Below are positions 9,639 to 18,610 of a stretch of DNA of 64,000 bases, in pieces. The notes below the pieces were generated by a model. That model saw only the letters and a list, made by a program, of their open reading frames with translations, made no database searches and was not told the DNA's origin. The stretch lies in the NCBI GenBank assembly GCA_018658715.1, contig JABHUQ010000075.1, positions 38,935 to 102,934 on the forward strand, given 5' to 3'. The translations under genes and the position numbers were made by a program. This DNA is from Fidelibacterota bacterium. Lineage in GTDB: Bacteria > Fidelibacterota > Marinisomatia > Marinisomatales > UBA1611. Numbering within the stretch: position 1 is the first letter of the stretch; each line of letters starts with the position of its first letter.

Positions 9639-11186
9639 TTACATTCCTGCAATTGGTGATCCAGATGCAACCATTTCAATAATTAAATTCAAGGTTGATT
9701 TAACAAGATTTAAAAAAGGTGCTGGATATACACCTAAAATAACAGTAATAATTGCCAAAGGAATCACAGTAAATAATTCTCTACTATTAATTTCAGCTAG
9801 ATCTGAATATTTATCGTTTAACTTTCCGAAGAAAATACGTTGGAATGCCCACAAGAAATATGCTGCATTCAATAAAATCCCAACCGTAGATGCTATAACA
9901 ATTCCTTTAAATACTGGGAAGGCACCAATAAAACACATTGCTTCACTGATAAATCCAGAAAAGCCAGGCAATCCTAAGCCAGCAAAAAAGGCTAATGCTG
10001 TAATACCAGTATAGATAGGCATTTGAGATGCAAGTCCACCAAACCCATTAATTTCTCTATGATGTGCTCGGTCATAAATAACACCAACCAAAATAAAGAG
10101 CATGGCTGATATTGTTCCATGATTAAACATTTGAAATACTGCGCCTGCTAATCCTGCTTGAGCAGCTGTTGTATTTGCACCATTTGCTGAACCCGCAGCA
10201 ATTACAGCCGCCATACCAATAAGAGAATATCCCATATGGTTAATACTAGAATAAGCAACAAGCTTCTTTAAATCTGTTTGGGCTAAGGCACATAATCCAC
10301 CCCAAACAACATTGATTAATCCCAAAAATGCTAGCGCACCAGCAAACCACCAAACACCATCCGGCATTAATCCATAATTCAATCTAAGAATTCCATAAAC
10401 ACCCAGTTTTAATAAAATTCCAGCTAATAAAACAGAAATAGCTGTAGGCGCTTCTACGTGCGCTAGCGGTAGCCAGGTATGAAATGGAAAAACAGGAACT
10501 TTTATTGCAAAACCAATAAACAATAAAACCCAAATAACCTTTATAGCGCTCATGCCCCACCACATAACACCGGACAACATTTCAGGCGCATTTTGAATTA
10601 GAACCTGAATATCAAATGTTTGGCCACATGTAAAATAAAGGCCTAAAATACCAATCAACATTAAAACAGAGCCAAATAGTGTATATAGGAAAAATTTAAT
10701 TGCTGCATATTCGCGTTGAGGTCCACCCCAAATACCAATTAAGAAATACATTGGTAAAAGCATAACTTCCCAAAAAATATAGAATAAAAAGAAATCCATA
10801 GATACAAATACACCCATTATTCCTGTATCTAATAATAAGAATAAGGCAAAATACCCTTTGACTGCATGATCTATTTTCCAACTAACAAAAACACCTATGA
10901 AACATAACAATGCTGTTAATATAACCATTGGAAGACTTAAGCCATCAACACCCAAAATATATGATATATTAAAGGACGGAATCCAATCAGCTCGTTCAAC
11001 GAATTGCATACCCGCATCAGATGGATCAAATTTTGACCACAGGACTATTGCTAGCACAAGCTGAATGCCTGTCGCTAAGGCTGCCATCCATTTAATTTCT
11101 TTGGTTCTATGCCTCGGAATGAGAGCTATCCCTAATAGCCCTAATACCGGCAACCAAACTAATAGACTCAATAAATTTGATTCCAT
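9639..11186 (-). CDS. nuoM: NADH-quinone oxidoreductase (complex I) subunit M
   Basis: A 515-aa antiporter-like membrane subunit. FPFHTWLPLAHVEAPTAISV is the proton-translocation signature and KKLVAYSSINHMGYSLIG the second conserved block. PGFSGFISE lies near the C-terminal third. About 14 hydrophobic segments are visible. It is preceded by nuoL with a 21-base gap. Confidence 0.96.
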   Translation of the reverse strand: MESNLLSLLVWLPVLGLLGIALIPRHRTKEIKWMAALATGIQLVLAIVLWSKFDPSDAGMQFVERADWIPSFNISYILGVDGLSLPMVILTALLCFIGVFVSWKIDHAVKGYFALFLLLDTGIMGVFVSMDFFLFYIFWEVMLLPMYFLIGIWGGPQREYAAIKFFLYTLFGSVLMLIGILGLYFTCGQTFDIQVLIQNAPEMLSGVMWWGMSAIKVIWVLLFIGFAIKVPVFPFHTWLPLAHVEAPTAISVLLAGILLKLGVYGILRLNYGLMPDGVWWFAGALAFLGLINVVWGGLCALAQTDLKKLVAYSSINHMGYSLIGMAAVIAAGSANGANTTAAQAGLAGAVFQMFNHGTISAMLFILVGVIYDRAHHREINGFGGLASQMPIYTGITALAFFAGLGLPGFSGFISEAMCFIGAFPVFKGIVIASTVGILLNAAYFLWAFQRIFFGKLNDKYSDLAEINSRELFTVIPLAIITVILGVYPAPFLNLVKSTLNLIIEMVASGSPIAGM

Positions 11187-11207
11187 AATTACCTCAATAA
11201 AATCCTT

Positions 11208-13256
11208 TTAAACTGCTTGAATAATGATCATCAGAATTGCACCCGCTAAAACATAAAGAATATAATTTTGGATGCGACCTGTTTGAATGTTTCTTAATGA
11301 ATGACCTACGTTTTTCGCAGAACGCCCCACACCGTCTACTAGGCCTTGGTCAATGCCTTCGTAATCAAATTTGCCAGAAATATTAGAAAGCCAAGATGTG
11401 ACTTTTCCAAAACCGTTGATGAAATATTTATCATATAATTCCCAATCGAAATAAGCAACTTTATCTGCAAACTTCATTAATGGTTGATAAAGAAAACGAT
11501 CATAATTTTCATCAAAATAAAATTTATTAAGGCTTAACTTATATAATGGACCTGAATTTTTGGCCCATGTGTCTGCCGATAATATTTTTTTCAAATACAT
11601 TAAACCAGCCAACAGAATACCAATTCCTGCAACAGATAAAGATAATATCATTGCAGGCATATGTGCATGGTGAGCGTGCTCTGCAATTTCATGAGCTGAG
11701 ATATTTCCAGGGACAAATGAATCTTTTGCTACAATTAAATCGGTAAACCACCCATGTGTGGAAAATGGATTAAAGTATGGTAAAGTATAAAATACAAAAA
11801 TACTTAATGTACCCAACAGAACAAGTGGCCCTGTCATTTCGCGAGGGGATTCATGTATATCATCATAAATTTCTGGCATTTTTGAGGGTCCATAAAATGT
11901 CATAAAAATCATTCTGAACATATAAAAGGCTGTCATCGCAGCTGCACCAAATCCGAAGATTGGTAACAGAAAATGCTGAGGATGATTCTGAGCAAAAGAT
12001 AATGTACCACCCAATATAGCATCCTTTGATAAAAATCCAGAAAAGAATGGTACACCGGCAATAGCTAAAGTACTAATGGTCATACTCCAAAAAGTAATGG
12101 GCATTTTTTCTTTAAATCCGCCCATGTTTCGCATATCTTGAGGATCTGTATCATGATCATGTTTTTTATGCAATGCATGGTGCATAGAATGAATCACACT
12201 ACCGCTCCCATAAAAAAGATTTGCTTTAAACATGGCATGTGTCAATAAATGAAAGAAAGCAGCTGTATAAACACCAGTTCCCACAGCTAAAATCATATAT
12301 CCTAATTGACTAACAGTACTATAGGCTAATACTTTTTTAATGTCATTTTGTGTCAAAGCTATTGTCGCAGCAAAAAATGCTGTGAATCCACCTATATATG
12401 CAATGAATGTTAATGCATCCGGAGTCATCAATGGAAAAAGACGAACAGATAAATAAACGCCCGCAGCAACCATTGTTGCAGCATGCATTAATGCCGAAAC
12501 TGGCGTTGGACCTTCCATGGCGTCTGGCAACCAGATATGTAGTGGGAATTGGGATGATTTACCCATGGCACCAGCAAATAAACAAATACCGGCAAATGTT
12601 AATGTTGCACCTTCTATCGAACCAAGGGCAACGCCCTCAAAAATATCTGTAAAAGCAAATGAGCCTACAGCTGTAAAGACAGTCATAATCCCAATGAAAA
12701 AGCCAATATCTCCAACACGATTTGTTAAAAATGCTTTTTTTGCTGCATTGGCAGCAGACTCTTTTTCAAACCAATGACCAATCAATAAATAAGAGCTAAC
12801 ACCCACTAATTCCCAAAATATATACATGGAAACTAAATTATTAGCAAGCACAATACCATTCATACTAAATGTGAATAATCCTAAGTAGGCATAATAACGA
12901 GAATAACGAATATCCCCATCTAAATATTTTATGGAGAAAATATGTGTACAACTTGATATTAGTGCCACAACCAATAGCATAATGATGGTAATGTTGTCTA
13001 CTAAGAAGCCGAGGCGAATTTTAAAATCTCCCAAATCCATCCACGTAAAGGATGATTCATACCTAAAATTTGGATCATATTGAGCCAACATTGATATAAA
13101 CATATATCCTGCTAATAATAATGTAAATAGAATTGCAGAAATAGAGACCCAATCACCTTGACGAGGTAATCGTTTTCCGATAAATATTTGGATTGTGAAT
13201 GCCAATAGAGGCAAAAACAAAATAGCTAAACTTGAATTGATATAAATATTATCCAT
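11208..13256 (-). CDS. nuoL: NADH-quinone oxidoreductase (complex I) subunit L
   Basis: The distal antiporter-like subunit of 682 aa. Conserved blocks are FWELVGVSSYLLIGHWFEK, FPLHIWLPDAMEGPTPVSALMHAATMV and KKVLAYSTVSQLGYMILA. The C-terminal extension contains the amphipathic lateral helix that braces the membrane arm, followed by a last hydrophobic segment (LYVLAGAILMIIIQAV). It overlaps nuoK by one base. A His-rich loop (HHALHKKHDHD) is a local feature. Confidence 0.96.
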   Translation of the reverse strand: MDNIYINSSLAILFLPLLAFTIQIFIGKRLPRQGDWVSISAILFTLLLAGYMFISMLAQYDPNFRYESSFTWMDLGDFKIRLGFLVDNITIIMLLVVALISSCTHIFSIKYLDGDIRYSRYYAYLGLFTFSMNGIVLANNLVSMYIFWELVGVSSYLLIGHWFEKESAANAAKKAFLTNRVGDIGFFIGIMTVFTAVGSFAFTDIFEGVALGSIEGATLTFAGICLFAGAMGKSSQFPLHIWLPDAMEGPTPVSALMHAATMVAAGVYLSVRLFPLMTPDALTFIAYIGGFTAFFAATIALTQNDIKKVLAYSTVSQLGYMILAVGTGVYTAAFFHLLTHAMFKANLFYGSGSVIHSMHHALHKKHDHDTDPQDMRNMGGFKEKMPITFWSMTISTLAIAGVPFFSGFLSKDAILGGTLSFAQNHPQHFLLPIFGFGAAAMTAFYMFRMIFMTFYGPSKMPEIYDDIHESPREMTGPLVLLGTLSIFVFYTLPYFNPFSTHGWFTDLIVAKDSFVPGNISAHEIAEHAHHAHMPAMILSLSVAGIGILLAGLMYLKKILSADTWAKNSGPLYKLSLNKFYFDENYDRFLYQPLMKFADKVAYFDWELYDKYFINGFGKVTSWLSNISGKFDYEGIDQGLVDGVGRSAKNVGHSLRNIQTGRIQNYILYVLAGAILMIIIQAV

Positions 13257-13561
13257 TAATGTTTCAACCTTGATGCATCATCCACATTGACTGTTTGCAT
13301 TGAATTATAGATTGTAATAATAATCGCCAAAGCAACAGCGGCTTCAGCTGCAGCTAAAACAATCACAAATAGTGAAAAAACATGCCCACTTACGTTCATG
13401 CCACCAAACCGCGAAAAGGCAACAAAATTGATATTCGCAGCGTTTAAAATAAGTTCAACACCCATCAAAACAGCAATACCATTTCGTCGAGTAATAACAC
13501 CAAATAGACCTAAAGAAAACAAGATGGCTGAAATATATAGATAATTGACAAGTTGGTCCAT
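13256..13561 (-). CDS. nuoK: NADH-quinone oxidoreductase (complex I) subunit K
   Basis: A 101-aa membrane subunit with three helices. The block GVELILNAANINFVAFSRF carries the conserved membrane glutamate, and VLAAAEAAVALAIIITIYN the second. It overlaps nuoJ by one base and nuoL by one base. Confidence 0.96.
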   Translation of the reverse strand: MDQLVNYLYISAILFSLGLFGVITRRNGIAVLMGVELILNAANINFVAFSRFGGMNVSGHVFSLFVIVLAAAEAAVALAIIITIYNSMQTVNVDDASRLKH

Positions 13562-14049
13562 TATCCTTCCTTCCTTGATAACATAGCAGCGCCAATTAGC
13601 GACCCCAACAAAAGAATGGATGCTACCTCAAATGGAAGCAAATATTTCGTCATAAGCAATTTGCCAACTGTGCTCACAGTTTCTGATGGTTCTGTTGTTA
13701 CCATTTGAAACCATGGCGCACTTCCCAATGAAGATGCTAAAAATAACAGAAATACAGCCACTACAAACGCACCAATTTTTCTTTGCACATTTGTTTGCGA
13801 TATTTTAACTGACTCAATTTTATGAGTTAACATAATACCAAATATAATTAGGACGAGAATACCACCGATATAAACCATGACTTGGATACCAGCCATAAAG
13901 TCTGCCCATAAAAAAATATATAATCCCGCTACACCTAATAATGTAAATAGCAAAGCAATGGCAGAATAGATGAGTTGTCCAGAAAAAACAACCATCCCCG
14001 CAGACACAACGGTAATGGCAGCTACGAGCCAAAATGCTAGTTCAGACAT
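13561..14049 (-). CDS. nuoJ: NADH-quinone oxidoreductase (complex I) subunit J
   Basis: A 162-aa membrane subunit with five helices. FLWADFMAGIQVMVYIGGILVLIIF is the typical helix 3 block with its pi-bulge tyrosine. The C-terminal LLLGSLIGAAMLSRKEG is also typical. It sits between nuoI and nuoK with one-base overlaps on both sides. Confidence 0.95.
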   Translation of the reverse strand: MSELAFWLVAAITVVSAGMVVFSGQLIYSAIALLFTLLGVAGLYIFLWADFMAGIQVMVYIGGILVLIIFGIMLTHKIESVKISQTNVQRKIGAFVVAVFLLFLASSLGSAPWFQMVTTEPSETVSTVGKLLMTKYLLPFEVASILLLGSLIGAAMLSRKEG

Positions 14050-14636
14050 TATGCTTTCACCTTAGGTTCTTTAGGTGCTTTAATTTCCGTCATTTTTTCT
14101 TGAGTTCCTTTTTTAGCAAACCTATAGATTAAATCAGATCTATCATATTCAGAAAATTCATAATCAATATGATGTCTATCTGCATTTGGACCACCTGTCA
14201 TAAAAATACATTCTTCAGGACATGGAAAGGTACATAAATTGCAATAACAACATTCTGTCATATCAATATCAAATCGAGTAACAACCATAGCTTTTTTTGA
14301 ACCATTAGATGTAATTCCAACGTGTCCCACTTCCTGTATATCTTCACCACGCACATCCGCTTTTACCGTATCAATATGAATACAACCTACCGGACAAGCC
14401 CTCATACATTTTAAACAACCAATGCAATCATTAATATCAACTGTTAAACGTGATCGAATAACATTATAATCATCATGATTAAAACCAATATTCCTTTCAG
14501 GGCGCGGCCATTTTTCTTCAGGATATTGTAGAGTTACGTTGTTCTTTTTGATTTTCATCATATGAACCCATGTAATACCAAACCCTGTTAATAGTGTTGT
14601 AATTGTTTCCCAAATATTTTGAAAATATCTCGTCAT
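14049..14636 (-). CDS. nuoI: NADH-quinone oxidoreductase (complex I) subunit I (2x 4Fe-4S)
   Basis: The 195-aa ferredoxin-like subunit carries the two 4Fe-4S clusters that lead to N2. With the ATG at 14636 the cluster motifs are Cys71, 74, 77, 81 (CIGCLKCMRACP) and Cys129, 132, 135, 139 (CYCNLCTFPCP). A TTG four codons upstream (14648) would overlap nuoH; the ATG was preferred. The tail (EKMTEIKAPKEPKVKA) is lysine-rich and slightly extended. Confidence 0.95.
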   Translation of the reverse strand: MTRYFQNIWETITTLLTGFGITWVHMMKIKKNNVTLQYPEEKWPRPERNIGFNHDDYNVIRSRLTVDINDCIGCLKCMRACPVGCIHIDTVKADVRGEDIQEVGHVGITSNGSKKAMVVTRFDIDMTECCYCNLCTFPCPEECIFMTGGPNADRHHIDYEFSEYDRSDLIYRFAKKGTQEKMTEIKAPKEPKVKA

Positions 14637-14640
14637 AATA

Positions 14641-15714
14641 TTACCCAAAAATAAGGGTCCAAAGGCCCACGCCGAATATATTCATTAATGCGATAGGCAA
14701 TAAATATTTCCAACAAATATCCATTAATTGATCCACACGTAGTCTAGGGAAAGTCCACCGAACCCACATCATAACAAAAACCAATACCAATATTTTCGAA
14801 ATGAACCAAAAAATACCCCATCCTGCTGTATTAAAATATCCTGAAATAGGACTCTGCCATCCTCCGAGAAAAGCAGTGACAGCAACACCGTTTACAACTA
14901 ACATATTGGCATATTCACTTAAGAAAAAGAATGACCAACGCATACCAGAATATTCTGTATGAAATCCACCGACTAATTCTGATTCAGCTTCAGGGATATC
15001 GAACGGCGTTCTGTTTGTTTCTGCAATTCCAGCAATAAAATAAATAATAAATGCTATAAATGAAAATGGACTCGAAAATACAATCCAGTCAAATATTCCG
15101 CCCGACTGATATTGGATTATACCTTGCATACTTAATGTACCTGTTAGCATAATGACGGTTACCAATGATAATCCAGCGGGTATTTCATAACTAATAATTT
15201 GGGCAGCAGATCGCATTCCGCCATATAAAGACCATTTATTATTAGAAGACCATCCAGCAAGGATGAGGCCAATCACACCAAATGAACTCACTGCAAGAAT
15301 ATAAAAGATACCAATATTCATGTCTGCTACAATTAATGATTCTCCAAATGGAAGTGCAATCACCGCAATAAACGCACCCACAAAAATAATGAATGGCGCC
15401 ATGATAAATAATTTTCTATCTGCTAATTTGGGTATTATATCTTCTTTTGAAATTAATTTTAATGCATCTGCAATTGTTTGTAGCATGCCCCATTTCCCCG
15501 CATGAAGCCCTACACCTTGCCCCATAGGACCAACGCGGTCTTGCATAAAGGCAGAAACTTTTCTTTCAGCATACACTAACACAATGGCATTCACTGCAAT
15601 AACAAGGAATAACATTAGGGCAGGTATTAAAATAGCAAAAAGAAGCAATAAATCATTCCCACTTAAAAATGGGATTGTCTCATTTAACCAATCATATAGA
15701 AGATCAACTGTCAT
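14641..15714 (-). CDS. nuoH: NADH-quinone oxidoreductase (complex I) subunit H
   Basis: The 357-aa membrane subunit that forms the quinone chamber with NuoB and NuoD. The signature ERKVSAFMQDRVGPMGQG and the glutamate-rich loop AETNRTPFDIPEAESELVGGFHTEYSGMR (given in two parts in other family members) are both present at expected places. About eight helices. It overlaps nuoD by four bases (ATGA). Confidence 0.97.
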   Translation of the reverse strand: MTVDLLYDWLNETIPFLSGNDLLLLFAILIPALMLFLVIAVNAIVLVYAERKVSAFMQDRVGPMGQGVGLHAGKWGMLQTIADALKLISKEDIIPKLADRKLFIMAPFIIFVGAFIAVIALPFGESLIVADMNIGIFYILAVSSFGVIGLILAGWSSNNKWSLYGGMRSAAQIISYEIPAGLSLVTVIMLTGTLSMQGIIQYQSGGIFDWIVFSSPFSFIAFIIYFIAGIAETNRTPFDIPEAESELVGGFHTEYSGMRWSFFFLSEYANMLVVNGVAVTAFLGGWQSPISGYFNTAGWGIFWFISKILVLVFVMMWVRWTFPRLRVDQLMDICWKYLLPIALMNIFGVGLWTLIFG

Positions 15715-16832
15715 CGATCAATTTCTCCCAATACAATGTCTAGACTGCCCAAAATTGCAATCACGTCTGACAGCATCCAACCTTTGGATATTTTATTCAA
15801 TACACTTAAAGATGTAAAAGCAGGTGAACGCATTTTTAATCGATATGGTTTAGGTTTACCATCACTTGTAATGTAATAAGCTAAATCGCCACGTGGACTT
15901 TCTGTCCTTTTATAAATAGATCCTTTTGGAGGTCTAATTTTTTTAGGTATTGCTTGATGTACATCTCCATCTTTCGGTAACCCTTTGAGCGCTTGTCGGA
16001 GAATTTTAACACTTTCTTCGATTTCTCTCATTCGGACCCAATATCGATCCCAGCAATCACCAATTGTACCTAACTCACCTTGCCCCACAGGAACATCAAA
16101 GTCAAATTTATCATAGATCGAATAAGGTTCATCTTTTCGAATATCCCATTTAACACCTGAAGCTCGCAGATTCGGACCTGTTACACCATAATTTATGGCA
16201 ACGTCAGGTGGCAATACACCCACATCAGCAGTTCTCTCTACAAATATTTTATTGTAGGTTAATAAATTATTGTATTCTGTGACTTGCGGTTCAAAATAAT
16301 CTAAAAATTGATAAGCCGTTTCAACAAATCCTTTTGGCAAATCATGTGACACACCGCCTACCCATATATAATTATATAGAAGTCTCGCACCACAAACCAT
16401 TTCAAACATATCCAAAATACGTTCTCTATCTCGAAACATATATAAAAATGGAGTAAAAGCACCCACATCCAAACCATATGTTCCTAGCGCTAACAAATGA
16501 CTTGCAATACGATTGAATTCGGCAACAATGATACGAATATATTCTACTTTTTCTGGGACTTCAATTCCCATTAATTCTTCAACTGTTACCGCATAGCCTA
16601 AATTATTATTCATTGATGCAATATAATCACATCGATCAGTATAAGGAACCACCTGTTCATATGTTACATTTTCACAATGTTTTTCAAAAGAACGATGTAG
16701 GTAACCTATGACTGGATAAATATCAGAAACAACTTCACCATCCGTCTTTACTTTCAATCGAAGGACACCATGGGTACTTGGATGTTGCGGCCCAATATTT
16801 AGGACCATTTCTTCGCCGTGTATTACTCCCAT
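15711..16832 (-). CDS. nuoD: NADH-quinone oxidoreductase (complex I) subunit D
   Basis: The 49-kDa quinone-site subunit, 373 aa, related to NiFe hydrogenase large subunits but without the metal-binding cysteines. It opens with IGPQHPSTHGVLR, contains the quinone-site histidine region and IGYLHRSFEKHCEN, and ends with the typical ILGSLDIVLGEIDR. It is a separate gene from nuoC and overlaps it by ten bases. Confidence 0.97.
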   Translation of the reverse strand: MGVIHGEEMVLNIGPQHPSTHGVLRLKVKTDGEVVSDIYPVIGYLHRSFEKHCENVTYEQVVPYTDRCDYIASMNNNLGYAVTVEELMGIEVPEKVEYIRIIVAEFNRIASHLLALGTYGLDVGAFTPFLYMFRDRERILDMFEMVCGARLLYNYIWVGGVSHDLPKGFVETAYQFLDYFEPQVTEYNNLLTYNKIFVERTADVGVLPPDVAINYGVTGPNLRASGVKWDIRKDEPYSIYDKFDFDVPVGQGELGTIGDCWDRYWVRMREIEESVKILRQALKGLPKDGDVHQAIPKKIRPPKGSIYKRTESPRGDLAYYITSDGKPKPYRLKMRSPAFTSLSVLNKISKGWMLSDVIAILGSLDIVLGEIDR

Positions 16833-17521
16833 TCTTCTTTAACTTTTGGTATTGCAATTCCATGATAGGTCTGCTGAGTTTCATAATCTTTTCTTAATGG
16901 GAATCCTTCCCAATCATCTGGTAATAACATACGTTTTAAATTTCGATGGCCTTCAAAAATAATTCCAACCATATCATAGACTTCCCGTTCAAACCAATCA
17001 CCAATTCTCCATATTTGTTCAATGGAGTATATTTTTGGATTATCAATGGAAACAGGGATTCGAATTTCAATTGTGTGCCGAAGACTCATAGAATGAAAAT
17101 TGTAACGAGATTCCAATATACCTTCACCAATATCAATGCCTGTTATGCATTGTAAAGAATCAAACTGAAGTATTTCATCGTTTCTTAATAACTTTGAAAC
17201 AGCTTCCCAAGAACTTGGATTCACATAAATACATTCTTCCAAATCACCTTCTTGTACAATAACGGATCCTGGGATTTTTTTCTCTAAATATGCGAATACA
17301 ATTTGATTAGGTGATTGATTTTCATCTACTGGCGATGCTGTTTCTTCTTTTGAATCTTCTATCCCCGTCCCAGACTCTTTAGCCACTTTTTTAGCTTTAT
17401 GAAGAGCAGCCTTAGCTTTGGATCGTATTACACGATCTTCAATACCATTAATCGTATCCATATCTCCTTGGAGACCTTTTTCTACTGCTTCAGCTATTAA
17501 TTTATCTCGATCGTCTATCAT
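16823..17521 (-). CDS. nuoC: NADH-quinone oxidoreductase (complex I) subunit C with N-terminal extension
   Basis: The 30-kDa subunit that links NuoB and NuoD. The start chosen is the ATG at 17521, which overlaps the nuoB stop (ATGA); the longer frame to 17611 runs through nuoB. The catalytic-arm domain begins near residue 75. The family signature appears as [27 protein letters not shown] (split here to its core), followed by PLRKDYE. Residues 1-72 are an unusual charged, lysine- and glutamate-rich extension without clear homology. Total 232 aa. Confidence 0.93.
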   Translation of the reverse strand: MIDDRDKLIAEAVEKGLQGDMDTINGIEDRVIRSKAKAALHKAKKVAKESGTGIEDSKEETASPVDENQSPNQIVFAYLEKKIPGSVIVQEGDLEECIYVNPSSWEAVSKLLRNDEILQFDSLQCITGIDIGEGILESRYNFHSMSLRHTIEIRIPVSIDNPKIYSIEQIWRIGDWFEREVYDMVGIIFEGHRNLKRMLLPDDWEGFPLRKDYETQQTYHGIAIPKVKEEWE

Positions 17522-18009
17522 GAATCTATTTTTGTAAGGGGACGCTGTTTTTGTATTTTTTCCTGAAGTTTGAGCAGTCCTTCGATTAATGCTTCTGGGC
17601 GAGGCGGACAACCGGGAACATACACATCAACTGGCACAACAAGATCAACCCCTTTAAGAACATGATATCCATGCTGCCAATAAGGACCACCAGATGTAGC
17701 ACAACTTCCCATTGCAATTACATACTTAGGATCCGCCATTTGTTCATATAGTTTTTTCACCCGTAAAGCCATTTTCATTGTTACAGTTCCTGCTACTATC
17801 ATAATATCAGCTTGGCGAGGTGATGAACGAGGCATCATCCCTATACGTTCTAGATCGTGACGACTCGCCGCAGTTGCCATCATTTCAATCGCACAGCAAG
17901 CAAGGCCAAATTGAAAATACCAAGGAGACGTTGAACGTGCCCACCCCAATAATTTATCCAATTTTTCTACAACAATATTGTCCTGAAATTTATGTTCCAG
18001 TACGCCCAT
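17518..18009 (-). CDS. nuoB: NADH-quinone oxidoreductase (complex I) subunit B
   Basis: The 163-aa subunit that binds cluster N2, the last redox centre before quinone. Ligands are Cys38 and Cys39 (ACCAIEMM), Cys103 (GSCATSGG) and Cys134 (PGCPPRPE). The [19 protein letters not shown] block contains the conserved arginines. The gene begins one base after the nuoA stop. Confidence 0.97.
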   Translation of the reverse strand: MGVLEHKFQDNIVVEKLDKLLGWARSTSPWYFQFGLACCAIEMMATAASRHDLERIGMMPRSSPRQADIMIVAGTVTMKMALRVKKLYEQMADPKYVIAMGSCATSGGPYWQHGYHVLKGVDLVVPVDVYVPGCPPRPEALIEGLLKLQEKIQKQRPLTKIDS

Positions 18010-18426
18010 CTAGGCTTTCTCCTCCAACTTAATTTTCCGATATCGGCCACTGCCATATGGAACTTTTAGTTTTACCCAATCTAAATCTGTTTTTACCCAT
18101 ACATAGGCGAGTCCAACAATTAGGACCACCAAGAATATTCCCATTTCTACAAAAGCCAATAAACCCAACTCTTTAAAGACAACTGCCCATGGGAATAAGA
18201 AAACAACCTCTACATCAAATATAAGAAAAATGAGAGCAATTACATAAAAACGAATATTAAACTGAAGCCAAGCATTCCCTTCTGCTTCTTCTCCACATTC
18301 ATAAGTATCTAATTTTTCAAAAGATTTTTTGGATGGCGCAATCAGCTTTTGAACTAAAAGCGGGATGGCTACCATCACGATGCCCAATAGAGCTGCTATT
18401 AAAATTGTTCCAAAGTCGCGGTACAT
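18010..18426 (-). CDS. nuoA: NADH-quinone oxidoreductase (complex I) subunit A
   Basis: A 138-aa membrane subunit with three helices and the loop KLDTYECGEEAEGNAW, whose cysteine is conserved in NuoA/ND3. The block FYVIALIFLIFDVEVVFLFPWA is diagnostic. It is the first gene of the respiratory string, with a plausible sigma70 promoter just upstream. Confidence 0.96.
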   Translation of the reverse strand: MYRDFGTILIAALLGIVMVAIPLLVQKLIAPSKKSFEKLDTYECGEEAEGNAWLQFNIRFYVIALIFLIFDVEVVFLFPWAVVFKELGLLAFVEMGIFLVVLIVGLAYVWVKTDLDWVKLKVPYGSGRYRKIKLEEKA

Positions 18427-18455
18427 ATATGAATATTGATCAATTCAAGGCGGTG

Positions 18456-18484
18456 AATTTAGACTACCCTTTTTCACACGTCAA
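18456..18484 (-). promoter_or_regulatory. Putative sigma70 promoter of the nuo-nqr string
   Basis: On the minus strand TTGACG (18484-18479) and TAAATT (18461-18456) are separated by exactly 17 bases. Matches to consensus are 5/6 and 4/6. A start site near 18449 would give a leader of about 23 nt before nuoA. Sequence match only. Confidence 0.45.
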
Positions 18485-18528
18485 TGAGAACTTACACTAT
18501 ATTGTCTCAATATTCATTTTCTCATTGA
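18481..18528. repeat. 10-bp inverted repeat between divergent nuoA and putB
   Basis: TCAATGAGAA (18481-18490) and TTCTCATTGA (18519-18528) are perfect inverted copies separated by 28 bases. The left arm overlaps the proposed nuoA -35 box. The right arm ends six bases before a TATAAT (18534-18539) on the plus strand that could be the -10 of the proline dehydrogenase gene. It could be an operator serving both directions. Confidence 0.45.
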
Positions 18529-18610
18529 TTTGTTATAATCAAACACAGGTTCTATGTAAGGTCTATTATTACATTTTGATTCCAATAGGTAACTCTATCT
18601 AATTTTAAGT

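Noticed and set aside
12407..12777. Two overlapping plus-strand frames opposite nuoL
   Set aside because: They are shadows of the nuoL coding sequence; composition and lack of start signals give no support.
17521..17611. Longer nuoC frame reaching 17611
   Set aside because: It would overlap nuoB by 94 bases; the ATG that overlaps the nuoB stop is the normal arrangement.
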